Shown in pieces: positions 20,776 to 28,502 of a DNA stretch of 64,000 nt. This DNA comes from Lysobacter dokdonensis DS-58 (GTDB taxonomy: Bacteria; Pseudomonadota; Gammaproteobacteria; Xanthomonadales; Xanthomonadaceae). The notes beneath the pieces are model-generated. The model did not search any database and was not told where the DNA came from. It saw only the letters and a list, made by a program, of their open reading frames with translations. The stretch spans positions 1 to 64,000 of the forward strand of contig NZ_JRKJ01000008.1 of assembly GCF_000770795.1 (NCBI RefSeq), in the 5' to 3' direction. Numbering within the stretch: position 1 is the stretch's first letter; each line of letters opens with the position of its first letter. The position numbers and the translations under genes are program-made.

Positions 20776-22920
20776 ATGCCGGCCGTTGAATTCACCCTCT
20801 CGAAGTCGATCCTCGTCGCGATCGTCCTCGCGCCGCTGATCGGCGCGATCCTCGCCGGCCTGTTCGGCCGCCGCATCGGGCGCGCGGGCGCGCACACGGT
20901 GACCATCGCGGGCGTCGCGCTCAGCTGCGCGCTGTCGATGTACGTGCTGTGGCAACTGGTGTCGCAGGGCGCGGCGCCGTTCAACCAGAACCTCTACACG
21001 TGGTTCGAGATCGGCGGCTACAACGCGCACGTCGGCTTCATGGTCGACAAGCTCACCGCGATGATGATGGTCGTGGTCACCTTCGTCTCGCTGCTCGTGC
21101 ACGTGTACACGATCGGCTACATGGAGGAAGACCCGGGTTACCAGCGGTTCTTCAGCTACATCTCGCTGTTTACCTTCTCGATGCTCATGCTGGTGATGAG
21201 CAACAACTTCCTGCAGCTGTTCTTCGGCTGGGAAGCGGTGGGCCTGGTCTCGTACCTGCTGATCGGGTTCTGGTTCAAGCGCCCGACGGCGATCTTCGCC
21301 AACCTCAAGGCGTTCCTCGTCAATCGCGTGGGCGACTTCGGCTTCCTTCTCGGCATCGCGGGCGTGCTGTTCTGGTTCGGCACGCTGGACTACGCAACGG
21401 TGTTCGCCAACGCCGCTTCGACCATCGGCGGCGGGGAAGTGTTCGAGTTCATCCCGGGCCACGCATGGTCGGTCGCGACCGTCATCTGCATCTGCCTGTT
21501 CATCGGTGCGATGGGCAAGTCGGCGCAGGTGCCGCTGCACGTGTGGCTGCCCGATTCGATGGAAGGCCCGACGCCGATCTCCGCGCTGATCCACGCCGCG
21601 ACCATGGTGACGGCGGGCATCTTCATGGTGGCGCGCATGTCGCCGCTGTTCGAACTCTCGCCGGCGGCGCTGAGCTTCGTGTTGTTCATCGGCGCGACCA
21701 CCGCGTTCTGGACCGGCCTGATCGGCATGGTGCAGAACGACATCAAGCGCGTCGTGGCGTATTCCACGCTCTCGCAGCTGGGCTACATGACCGTCGCGCT
21801 CGGCGTGTCGGCGTATTCGGCCGGCGTGTACCACCTGATGACGCACGCATTCTTCAAGGCACTGCTGTTCCTCGGCGCCGGCTCGGTGATCATCGGCATG
21901 CACCACGAGCAGGACATGCGCCGCATGGGCGGCCTGAAGAAGTACATGCCCATCACGTACTGGACGATGGTCATCGGCACGCTCGCCCTGGTGGGCACGC
22001 CGTTCTTCAGCGGTTTCTTCTCGAAGGACACCATCATCGAGGCCGCGGCCGAGCACGCGCACGAAGCGCACAACTGGGTGGCGACGTATGCGCACTGGGC
22101 CGTGCTGCTCGGCGCGTTCGTCACCTCGTTCTACAGCTTCCGCCTGCTGTACCTGACCTTCCACGGCAGGGAGCGCTTCCACGATCCGGTGCCCGACCAC
22201 TACATCGCGCCGGAAGCGGATTCGACCGAGCACGAAGAAGCCATCTCGCACTCGCACGACGAGCCCGCCGACGCGCACGGGCACGACGACCACGGCCACG
22301 GCCATGCGCACACCCCGCACGAGTCGCCTTGGGTCGTGACGCTGCCGCTGATCCTGCTGGCGATTCCGTCGATCGTCATCGGTTACTTCACCGCGGGTCC
22401 GATGTTGTTCGGCACGAATTCGTCGGGACACGAGAAGATCGCTCCGTACTTCACCGGCGCCATCGAAGTGCTGCCCGAACACGACGTGCTGTCGAAGATC
22501 GCCGCCGAGCATTGGCACGGGCCGCTGCAGTTCGCGCTGCACGGGTTCATGGCGCCGGCGTTCTGGCTGGCGCTCGGTGGCTTCCTGCTCGCCACGTTCC
22601 TGTACCTGTTCCGCCCCGACCTGCCGGGCAAGATCGCGCATGCGTTGCGTTGGCCGGTGCGCGTGCTGGAGCGCAAGTACTTCATGGACGACCTGTGGAT
22701 CGACGGTTTCGCCGGCGGCGGTCTCGCGCTCGGCCAGGCCTCGCGCGAGGTCGACTCCAGGTTGATCGACGGCGTCGCGGTGAACGGCAGCGCCCGCCTG
22801 GTCGGGTTGGTGTCGGGCGTCGTCCGCCAGGTCCAATCCGGTTACCTGTACCACTACGCCTTCGCGATGATCATCGGTCTGATCGCGCTGCTGGCCGTGA
22901 TCCACAAGCTCTGGGTCTGA
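20776..22920 (+). CDS. nuoL: NADH-quinone oxidoreductase subunit L
   Basis: A 714-residue antiporter-like proton-pumping subunit. Core motifs are FFGWEAVGLVSYLLIGFW with the essential Glu, KSAQVPLHVWLPDSMEGPTPISALIHAATMV with the key Lys, and VVAYSTLSQLGYM. The C-terminal long amphipathic helix region follows about residue 590. Between helices, at about residues 485-516 (bases 22228-22323), a loop rich in His and Asp (HSHDEPADAHGHDDHGHGH) is inserted. It is absent from the E. coli protein as I remember it and may bind metal. Confidence 0.97.
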   Translation: MPAVEFTLSKSILVAIVLAPLIGAILAGLFGRRIGRAGAHTVTIAGVALSCALSMYVLWQLVSQGAAPFNQNLYTWFEIGGYNAHVGFMVDKLTAMMMVVVTFVSLLVHVYTIGYMEEDPGYQRFFSYISLFTFSMLMLVMSNNFLQLFFGWEAVGLVSYLLIGFWFKRPTAIFANLKAFLVNRVGDFGFLLGIAGVLFWFGTLDYATVFANAASTIGGGEVFEFIPGHAWSVATVICICLFIGAMGKSAQVPLHVWLPDSMEGPTPISALIHAATMVTAGIFMVARMSPLFELSPAALSFVLFIGATTAFWTGLIGMVQNDIKRVVAYSTLSQLGYMTVALGVSAYSAGVYHLMTHAFFKALLFLGAGSVIIGMHHEQDMRRMGGLKKYMPITYWTMVIGTLALVGTPFFSGFFSKDTIIEAAAEHAHEAHNWVATYAHWAVLLGAFVTSFYSFRLLYLTFHGRERFHDPVPDHYIAPEADSTEHEEAISHSHDEPADAHGHDDHGHGHAHTPHESPWVVTLPLILLAIPSIVIGYFTAGPMLFGTNSSGHEKIAPYFTGAIEVLPEHDVLSKIAAEHWHGPLQFALHGFMAPAFWLALGGFLLATFLYLFRPDLPGKIAHALRWPVRVLERKYFMDDLWIDGFAGGGLALGQASREVDSRLIDGVAVNGSARLVGLVSGVVRQVQSGYLYHYAFAMIIGLIALLAVIHKLWV

Positions 22921-22954
22921 ACCCCTTAGCCCCCCTTTGCATGGAATCGAAGAC

Positions 22955-24466
22955 GTGGCGAACGCGCCCCTCCTGAGTCTGTTGATCTGGCTGCCGATCC
23001 TCGGCGGCGCGCTCGCGCTGATGCTCGGGCAGCAACGCGCGCAAGCCGCGCGCTGGCTGGCGCTCGGCACCGCGCTGGTGACCCTGGCCTTGTCGATCCC
23101 GTTGTTCAGCGGGTTCGACATCGCCAACGCGAACATGCAGTTCGTCGAACAGCATGCGTGGATCCCGGCGTACGACATCCGTTACGCGCTGGGCGCCGAC
23201 GGCATTTCGGTCGCGCTGATCGGGCTGACCACGCTCACGACGGTGCTGGTGCTGATCGGCGCGTGGGGCTCGATCGACGAACGCGTCAACCAGTACGTCG
23301 CCGCGTTCCTGATCCTCGAAGGCCTGATGATCGGCGTGTTCTGCGCGCTGGACGCGATGCTGTTCTACGTGTTCTTCGAAGCGATGCTCATCCCGATGTT
23401 CATCATCATCGGCGTGTGGGGCGGACCGCGCCGCGTGTACGCATCGATCAAGTTCTTCCTGTACACCTTCCTCGGGTCGGTGTTCATGCTGGTCGGCATC
23501 ATCTACCTGTACCTCAAGGGCGGCAGCTGGCAGCTCGCGGACATGGCCGCGCTCCCGCTGACCATGAAGGAACAGACCTGGTTGTTCTTCGCGTTCCTGG
23601 CCGCGTTTTCGGTGAAGGTGCCGATGTTCCCGGTGCACACGTGGTTGCCCGACGCGCACGTCGAAGCGCCGACCGGCGGCTCGGTGATCCTGGCCGCGAT
23701 CATGCTGAAGATCGGCGGATACGGGTTCCTGCGGTTCTCGCTGCCGATCGTGCCGGACGCCGGCCACGAGTTCGCGTGGGTCGTGATCACGCTGTCGCTG
23801 ATCGCGATCATCTACATCGGACTGGTCGCCCTGGTGCAGGACGACATGAAGAAGCTGATCGCGTATTCGTCGATCTCGCACATGGGCTTCGTCACGCTCG
23901 GCACGTTCATCGCCTTCTCGCTGGTGCGTGACACCGGCAACGTCGATGCCGCGCGCCTGGGCCTGCAGGGCGGCATGGTGCAGATGATTTCGCACGGCTT
24001 CATTTCCGGTGCGATGTTCTCCTGCGTCGGCGTGCTCTACGACCGCATGCACACCCGCATGATCCGCGACTACGGCGGCGTGGCGAACACGATGCCGTGG
24101 TTCGCGATGTTCATGGTCTTGTTCGCCATGGCCAACTCCGGCCTGCCGGGCACGTCGGGCTTCATCGGCGAGTTCATGGTCATCCTCGCCAGCTTCCAGC
24201 AGCATCCGCTGCTCGCGTTCGGCGCGGCGACAACGCTGATCGTCGGCGCGGCGTACACGCTGTGGCTGGTCAAGCGCGTGATCTTCGGCGAGGTCGCCAA
24301 TGCGCACGTCGCCGAACTGGAAGACATCAACATGCGCGAGTGGATCGTGCTGGGCGTGTTCGCCATCGGCGTGTTGGCGCTCGGCATCTACCCGAAGCCG
24401 CTGACCGACCTCATGGAACCCTCCATCGCACAGCTCGCGAGCCAGCTCGCGGCCAGCAAGCTTTGA
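22955..24466 (+). CDS. nuoM: NADH-quinone oxidoreductase subunit M
   Basis: A 503-residue antiporter-like subunit with about 14 helices. It has FFEAMLIPMFIIIGVWG with the essential Glu, KVPMFPVHTWLPDAHVEAPTGGSVILAAIMLK with the pump Lys, and KKLIAYSSISHMGFV. I chose GTG 22955 because the protein then begins just before the first helix (LLSLLIWLPILGG). An in-frame TTG at 22937 would add six residues. Confidence 0.96.
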   Translation: MANAPLLSLLIWLPILGGALALMLGQQRAQAARWLALGTALVTLALSIPLFSGFDIANANMQFVEQHAWIPAYDIRYALGADGISVALIGLTTLTTVLVLIGAWGSIDERVNQYVAAFLILEGLMIGVFCALDAMLFYVFFEAMLIPMFIIIGVWGGPRRVYASIKFFLYTFLGSVFMLVGIIYLYLKGGSWQLADMAALPLTMKEQTWLFFAFLAAFSVKVPMFPVHTWLPDAHVEAPTGGSVILAAIMLKIGGYGFLRFSLPIVPDAGHEFAWVVITLSLIAIIYIGLVALVQDDMKKLIAYSSISHMGFVTLGTFIAFSLVRDTGNVDAARLGLQGGMVQMISHGFISGAMFSCVGVLYDRMHTRMIRDYGGVANTMPWFAMFMVLFAMANSGLPGTSGFIGEFMVILASFQQHPLLAFGAATTLIVGAAYTLWLVKRVIFGEVANAHVAELEDINMREWIVLGVFAIGVLALGIYPKPLTDLMEPSIAQLASQLAASKL

Positions 24467-24479
24467 TTCGAGAAACTGC

Positions 24480-25919
24480 ATGAACCCGACGATGCCCACC
24501 GCCGCCGAACTGCTGCCGCTGCTGCCCGAGCTTGTGCTGGTCGGCGCGGCCTTCGCGCTGCTGATGCTCGACCTGTTCCTCGACGACCGCCGCCGCTGGA
24601 TCACGCACGTGCTCAGCATCCTGGTGCTGGCCGTCGTGGCCGGCATGATCGGCTTCGGCACGGGCGGGCAGGGCACGGTCCTCAACGGGATGTTCATCCG
24701 CGACATCGCGGCGGACGTCATGAAGTTCTTCACCTGCATCGTGTCGGCGTTGTCGCTGGTCTACATCTGGCCGTTCCTGCGCGAGCGCGGGCTCTATAAA
24801 GGCGAGGTGGCGATCCTCGTGTTGTTCGCCACGGCCGGCATGATGCTGATGGTGTCCGCGGGCAGCCTGGTGATGGTGTACCTCGGCCTCGAGATGCTCG
24901 CGCTGTGCCAGTACGCGCTGGTGGCGATCGACCGCGACAGCCCGCTCGCATCCGAAGCGGCGATGAAGTACTTCATCCTCGGTTCGCTGGCCTCGGGCAT
25001 GTTGCTTTACGGCCTGTCGCTGACCTACGGCGCGACCGGCACGCTCGACCTGGTCGGCATCCGCGACGCGATGGGCTCGGCATCGCCCGGTTTGTTGCTC
25101 ACGGGCCTGGTGTTCATCGTCGCGGGCATCGCCTTCAAGTTCGGCGCGGCCCCGTTCCACATGTGGTTGCCCGACGTCTATCACGGCGCCCCGACGCCGA
25201 TCACGTTGTTCATCGGTTCTGCGCCGAAGATCGCCGCGTTCGGCATGGCGTATCGCCTGCTCGAGCTCGGCGCGGGTCCGCTGGATACGCAGTGGCGTTT
25301 GCTGATCGCCGGGCTGGCGGTCGCATCGCTGGTGCTGGGCAACCTGATCGCGCTGGCGCAGAACAACCTCAAGCGCATGCTCGCGTATTCCACGATCTCG
25401 CACGTCGGGTTCCTGTTCCTCGGCCTCGCCGGCGGCGGGCCGCAGGGCTTCGCCTCCGCGATGTTCTACGCCATCACCTATGCGCTGATGTCGGTGGCGG
25501 CGTTCGGTGCGATCGTCGTGCTCTCGCGCAAGGGCTTCGAAGCCGACGAGATCGACGACTTCAAGGGGCTCAACGTGCGCAACCCGTGGATGGCCGGGCT
25601 TGTGCTGTGCGTGATGGCTTCGCTTGCGGGCGTGCCGCCGTTCCTCGGTTTCTGGTCGAAGCTCGCCGTGCTGCGCGCCGCGCTCCAGGGCGACATGTTG
25701 TGGCTGGCGATCGTCGGCATCGTGTTCGCCGTGGTCGGCGCGTTCTACTACCTGCGCGTGATCAAGGTGATGTACTTCGACCAGCCGGTGGGCGAGGGCA
25801 TGCGCGAACGCGACGACCGCCCGCTGCGCGTGGCATTCGGCGCCAACGCGTTGCTGCTGCTGGTCCTCGGCATCTTCTGGAACCCCTTGATGGCCTGGTG
25901 TTTGGCCGCGTTCCGCTGA
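24480..25919 (+). CDS. nuoN: NADH-quinone oxidoreductase subunit N
   Basis: A 479-residue antiporter-like subunit, last of the operon. Typical blocks are YLGLEMLALCQYALVA, FKFGAAPFHMWLPDVYHGAPTPIT, NNLKRMLAYSTISHVGFLFLG and GVPPFLGFWSKLAVL. Start ATG 24480, 13 bp after nuoM. With nuoA-M it completes the 14-subunit proton-pumping complex. No terminator is evident before the tRNA-Met promoter. Confidence 0.97.
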   Translation: MNPTMPTAAELLPLLPELVLVGAAFALLMLDLFLDDRRRWITHVLSILVLAVVAGMIGFGTGGQGTVLNGMFIRDIAADVMKFFTCIVSALSLVYIWPFLRERGLYKGEVAILVLFATAGMMLMVSAGSLVMVYLGLEMLALCQYALVAIDRDSPLASEAAMKYFILGSLASGMLLYGLSLTYGATGTLDLVGIRDAMGSASPGLLLTGLVFIVAGIAFKFGAAPFHMWLPDVYHGAPTPITLFIGSAPKIAAFGMAYRLLELGAGPLDTQWRLLIAGLAVASLVLGNLIALAQNNLKRMLAYSTISHVGFLFLGLAGGGPQGFASAMFYAITYALMSVAAFGAIVVLSRKGFEADEIDDFKGLNVRNPWMAGLVLCVMASLAGVPPFLGFWSKLAVLRAALQGDMLWLAIVGIVFAVVGAFYYLRVIKVMYFDQPVGEGMRERDDRPLRVAFGANALLLLVLGIFWNPLMAWCLAAFR

Positions 25920-25947
25920 ACCGATACGAAAGTCTTCAATGCGCGGG

Positions 25948-25976
25948 TTGCATTCCCCGCGCGGCTTCACCATAAT
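25948..25976 (+). promoter_or_regulatory. Promoter of initiator tRNA gene
   Basis: TTGCAT (25948-25953), a 17-nt spacer and CATAAT (25971-25976), 11 nt before the tRNA 5' end. This is one of the best-formed sigma70-type promoters in the window. Confidence 0.75.
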
Positions 25977-25987
25977 GCGCGGCCTGC

Positions 25988-26064
25988 TGCGGGGTGGAGC
26001 AGTCTGGCAGCTCGTCGGGCTCATAACCCGAAGGTCGCAGGTTCAAATCCTGCCCCCGCTACCA
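25988..26064 (+). tRNA. Initiator tRNA-Met (CAT)
   Basis: A 77-nt tRNA with encoded CCA and anticodon CAT at 26022-26024. Three consecutive G:C pairs in the anticodon stem (GGG at 26017-26019 with CCC at 26027-26029) mark it as initiator rather than elongator. Position 1 is T and position 72 is T, so the first acceptor pair is mismatched, as required for initiators, but it is U-U rather than the C-A of E. coli. Confidence 0.95.
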
Positions 26065-26069
26065 AACAA

Positions 26070-26102
26070 CGACGGCGATCCGGAAACGGGTCGCCGTTTT
26101 TG
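26070..26102 (+). terminator. Intrinsic terminator after tRNA-Met
   Basis: Stem ACGGCGA (26072-26078) pairs with TCGCCGT (26091-26097), followed by a run of five T and then GTTT. Confidence 0.85.
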
Positions 26103-26119
26103 TTTCGGCGTCCGTTCGA

Positions 26120-26416
26120 TCAAGCGCCCATGGCGTGCTGGAGCGCGAGCAACAGCACCAGATACGCGCCGCCGACCACGACGCCCACGCCGATGCGTGC
26201 GTACGCGGGAATCGCGTCGACGCCGCTTTTCGCCCAGAGCCATGCCGAACCGATTTCGGTAAGCACGTAGATCGGCGGACCGAACAGGACGAGTGCGATC
26301 CATCCGGCGCCCGTCTCCGGCCAGCGCGGCCAGACTTCCAACGCGACGATGGTCGCGACGACCAACCACGCGAACGCGACTCCGAGCACGATCGAGAGCG
26401 TGCGGTTCTTCGGCAT
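26120..26416 (-). CDS. Small hypothetical membrane protein
   Basis: A 98-residue protein with three likely transmembrane segments (about residues 7-25, 36-58 and 73-94) and few charged loops. No recognised domain. The start ATG 26416 is preceded at good spacing by AAGGGG; an ATG 18 nt further upstream lacks this. It is convergent with the tRNA-Met terminator. Function unknown. Confidence 0.65.
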   Translation of the reverse strand: MPKNRTLSIVLGVAFAWLVVATIVALEVWPRWPETGAGWIALVLFGPPIYVLTEIGSAWLWAKSGVDAIPAYARIGVGVVVGGAYLVLLLALQHAMGA

Positions 26417-26462
26417 GGTTCCCCTTGCCGGCACGATGCCGGCAGGGCACTTTTACCAGAAC

Positions 26463-26702
26463 TCAGCCGACGCGCGTGGTGTCCAGCAACATGCGCGCCT
26501 GCTTGCATGCGCGCTGGCTGCGTTCGTCCCACCAGCCTTTCCCGATCGCGGTTTTCGAATCGGCCAGCGGTTCGCTCTCGTCGAGGATCCACGCTTCGGC
26601 GATGAGCGGCCATGCATCGCGCCACGTGTAGTCGGGGAGGGCGCGCGCCGCGCGCCGGCCGGTTTCGACGGCGTGTGCGTATTTGGGTTCCATGCGGCCC
26701 AT
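26463..26702 (-). CDS. Hypothetical protein
   Basis: About 79 residues (MGRMEPKYAHAVETGRR...), soluble and Trp-rich, with the sequence YTWRDAWPLIAEAWILDES. No domain recognised. The frame is open for a further 20 residues upstream and the start is uncertain (26762, 26702 or 26693); none has a strong ribosome-binding site. It lies 46 bp upstream of the small membrane protein gene and is divergent from the toxin gene. Its reality is moderately supported by amino-acid composition and by third-position G/C preference. Confidence 0.5.
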   Translation of the reverse strand: MGRMEPKYAHAVETGRRAARALPDYTWRDAWPLIAEAWILDESEPLADSKTAIGKGWWDERSQRACKQARMLLDTTRVG

Positions 26703-26866
26703 GTGCGAATTCAAGCGCGTGCGCGGAAAGCATGGCGTGAAGAAATCGCTGTGCGGTCTCAAGACGCATCGCGCGCGCGGTTTCCGAACCAGTTCCCGGT
26801 GTGCAATTCAGGCGATCGCCACCATGCGTGCACGTTTCGCGTCGCCGGAGCATGTGTCTCCGATAG

Positions 26867-26895
26867 TTGACGCGATGTCTTCTACGGGATACAGT
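26867..26895 (+). promoter_or_regulatory. Promoter of toxin-antitoxin operon
   Basis: TTGACG (26867-26872), exactly 17 nt, TACAGT (26890-26895). The -10 ends only 2 nt before the toxin ATG, so initiation at the usual distance would fall just inside the annotated start codon region. Either the start site is unusually close or the toxin is translated from a transcript that begins elsewhere. Confidence 0.6.
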
Positions 26896-26897
26896 GC

Positions 26898-27188
26898 ATG
26901 TACGAAGTCCGCACCACTGCGCAATTCGATTCGTGGGTTGCGTCGCTGGGCGACATCAATGCGCAAGCGCGTGTTTTCGCCCGGTTGTCCAACATGGCGA
27001 AGGGCAATTTCGGCGATTGGAAATCCGTGGGTGGTCGCGTCCTGGAATCGCGCATTCATTACGGTGCCGGATATCGGCTGTATTTCATGCGCGACGGCAG
27101 CTCGGTCGTGTTGCTGCTTTCCGGCGGAGACAAATCATCGCAATCACGCGACATCCTGCGGGCGCAGGTGCTCGCTGCCGCGTACTGA
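26898..27188 (+). CDS. HigB/RelE-ParE-type toxin (addiction module killer protein)
   Basis: A 96-residue RelE/ParE-superfamily protein. The pattern MYEVRTTAQFDSWVASL..AQARVFARL, GNFGDWKSVGGRVLESRIHYGAGYRLYF and VVLLLSGGDKSSQSRDI is that of the phage-related/HigB-like addiction module killer family, usually ribosome-dependent mRNA interferases. It is followed 18 bp later by its probable antitoxin, the toxin-first order typical of higBA. Catalytic residues in this family are not sharply defined, so mRNA cleavage is inferred from the family. Confidence 0.85.
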   Translation: MYEVRTTAQFDSWVASLGDINAQARVFARLSNMAKGNFGDWKSVGGRVLESRIHYGAGYRLYFMRDGSSVVLLLSGGDKSSQSRDILRAQVLAAAY

Positions 27189-27206
27189 CGCATCGGGAGG
27201 ATGCCA

Positions 27207-27656
27207 ATGACCAGCAACAGCCTCAAGCTCCAAACAACGCCCTTCGACGTCGTTCGCCATCTCGCCAGCGACGGCATGATGGCCAGCTATCTCACCGCCT
27301 GTTACGAAGAAGGCGGCACCGCGCTCTTCCTCAAGGCCATCGGAGAAGTCGCCCGCGCGCGCGGCATGAGCGAAGTCGCCAACAACACCGGCCTGACGCG
27401 GGCCAGCCTGTACAAGGCGCTTGCCGAAGACGGCAACCCCGCATTCGACACACTCGTGCGCGTACTCGACACGCTCGGCTTCCGCATGCGCATCGAGCCC
27501 ATCACGCCTGATGCGCCGGTCGTACGAGACATGCACGCCGCACCCGGCCGCGTGCGCGTGATGGAACAACGCACTGAATACAACCTGCGCCCCGCGGCAA
27601 AAACACCCGCCAAAGCAAGGAAAGCGACGAAGAAGGCCGCGGCGAAGAAACGCTGA
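27207..27656 (+). CDS. HigA-type antitoxin with lysine-rich tail
   Basis: A 149-residue antitoxin of the family that accompanies HigB-like killer proteins. The core TPFDVVRHLASDGMMASYLTACYEEGGTALFLKAIGEVARARGMSEVANNTGLTRASLYKALAEDGNPAFDTLVRVLDTLG includes a helix-turn-helix at about residues 53-75 that probably binds the operon's own promoter. Beyond about residue 100 there is an added segment ending in Lys/Ala repeats (KTPAKARKATKKAAAKKR), unusual for this family and reminiscent of histone H1-like tails. The start ATG 27207 follows GGGAGG by 6 nt. Confidence 0.85.
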   Translation: MTSNSLKLQTTPFDVVRHLASDGMMASYLTACYEEGGTALFLKAIGEVARARGMSEVANNTGLTRASLYKALAEDGNPAFDTLVRVLDTLGFRMRIEPITPDAPVVRDMHAAPGRVRVMEQRTEYNLRPAAKTPAKARKATKKAAAKKR

Positions 27657-27737
27657 GGGAGTGCCATCGTCCGCATGGGGACCGCGCTGCCCTTCGGGAC
27701 GATGCCCTTTGCCCGCAGCACCCGATACACCTGCGGC

Positions 27738-28142
27738 ATGCGCATCGATCCTCCTGAATCCACCATCCCCGCGTACGCCTTCGGCGGCGCGCGTCCGTTC
27801 GGTTTCCATGCGCCGGCCTGGGCGGAGTTCGTCGTCTCCGATCACGACGGCATGGTGTGGGCGTTCCAGCATTGCCCGCTCGCGGATGCCGCGACGCGCT
27901 CCTGGACCGCCGGCGCCATTACCGGCCGTTACGCATTGCTGGGCTCGTGCAGGCAGGAGATCCCGAACTGGCGGGACGTGATCCTCCATCGCCACGGCGG
28001 GTTGTGGCGCTCGCTGCATGCCGAGCAGGAGGATGAACGCGAGGCGGATTTCCGCAGTGCGACATCCGGCACCCTGTGGGCCATCGCGATGCTCGCCATG
28101 GTGGTCATGACCGTGCTCGCGGTGGAATCCACCTTCTTCTGA
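27738..28142 (+). CDS. Hypothetical tail-anchored protein
   Basis: About 134 residues: a soluble N-terminal part with Trp- and His-containing segments (FGFHAPAWAEFVVSDHDGMVWAFQHCPL) and a single hydrophobic C-terminal helix (TLWAIAMLAMVVMTVLAVESTFF) that would anchor it in the membrane. No family recognised. The frame is open from 27675, but ATG 27738 (MRIDPP) is the more natural start. It is followed by the rimP promoter. Function unknown. Confidence 0.55.
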   Translation: MRIDPPESTIPAYAFGGARPFGFHAPAWAEFVVSDHDGMVWAFQHCPLADAATRSWTAGAITGRYALLGSCRQEIPNWRDVILHRHGGLWRSLHAEQEDEREADFRSATSGTLWAIAMLAMVVMTVLAVESTFF

Positions 28143-28200
28143 GCCGTTCGCAGGGCTGAACCGCCGCGCCCGCCCTTGGCCGGCGGCCGCTTGCGCTTGC

Positions 28201-28229
28201 TTGCCACCCCCGGCGTTCAGGCCTACACT
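28201..28229 (+). promoter_or_regulatory. Promoter of the rimP-nusA-infB operon
   Basis: TTGCCA (28201-28206), 17 nt, TACACT (28224-28229). The predicted start near 28236 leaves a leader of roughly 267 nt before rimP. The leader is described separately. Confidence 0.7.
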
Positions 28230-28285
28230 GTGCGGCGTTACAGCGATGGGCCGTCCCCATCGCACCAGCGTCTCCGCTGGCGATC

Positions 28286-28308
28286 AAGGGCTCCTCGGAG
28301 CCTTTTTT
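28286..28308 (+). terminator. Terminator-like hairpin 1 in rimP leader
   Basis: GGCTC/GAGCC stem extended by A-T pairs and followed by TTTTTT (28303-28308). It lies between the promoter and rimP, so it must be read through or regulated. Confidence 0.7.
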
Positions 28309-28418
28309 CTTTCAGGGAGGCCGCCGGGCTCGCTGGCCGCACCCTCGCATCGCGATGGGCGCGCAGCGCCGACATCCGGCGGGAACCGCATCCTCGATGC
28401 GCCGTTCCCGCTGCTGAC

Positions 28419-28447
28419 AAGGGGCCCGACGGGCCCCTTGTTGTTTT
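28419..28447 (+). terminator. Terminator-like hairpin 2 in rimP leader
   Basis: A 9-bp perfect stem AAGGGGCCC-GAC-GGGCCCCTT followed by TTGTTGTTTT-type T-rich sequence, 56 nt before the rimP start. Confidence 0.7.
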
Positions 28448-28502
28448 CCGGCTCCCGCCGGACCGAACAGGCGATTGCATTGCCGCAAGGATGGCCGCAC
28501 CT

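Larger units (their letters stand above)
28236..28502 (+). promoter_or_regulatory. Structured rimP leader RNA (region of 360 bp without a gene)
   Basis: The stretch 28143-28502 encodes no convincing protein but is full of perfect hairpins. H1: GCGATGGG (28243-28250) with CCCATCGC (28256-28263). H2: CCAGCG/CGCTGG (28265-28280). Terminator 1 follows at 28286-28308. H3 is a long stem, 28379-28386 with 28404-28411, continued by CGCATC/GATGCG (28387-28392 with 28396-28401). Terminator 2 is at 28419-28447. H4: CCGGC-TCCC-GCCGG just after it. This looks like a tandem attenuator. Termination at the first site would release a small RNA of about 75 nt. Confidence 0.6.

Noticed and set aside
22228-22323. 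Repetitive His/Asp codons as a possible CRISPR or tandem repeat
   Set aside because: The repetition is at amino-acid level only; no regular DNA unit or spacer structure.
20107-23178. 1023-codon minus-strand open frame opposite nuoJ-M
   Set aside because: Asp/Arg/His-rich nonsense typical of the complement of membrane-protein genes; no start signal or motif.
28236-28308. A definite small RNA gene in the rimP leader
   Set aside because: Promoter and terminator-like hairpin are visible, but sequence alone cannot distinguish an sRNA from an attenuated leader, so it is reported as leader only.
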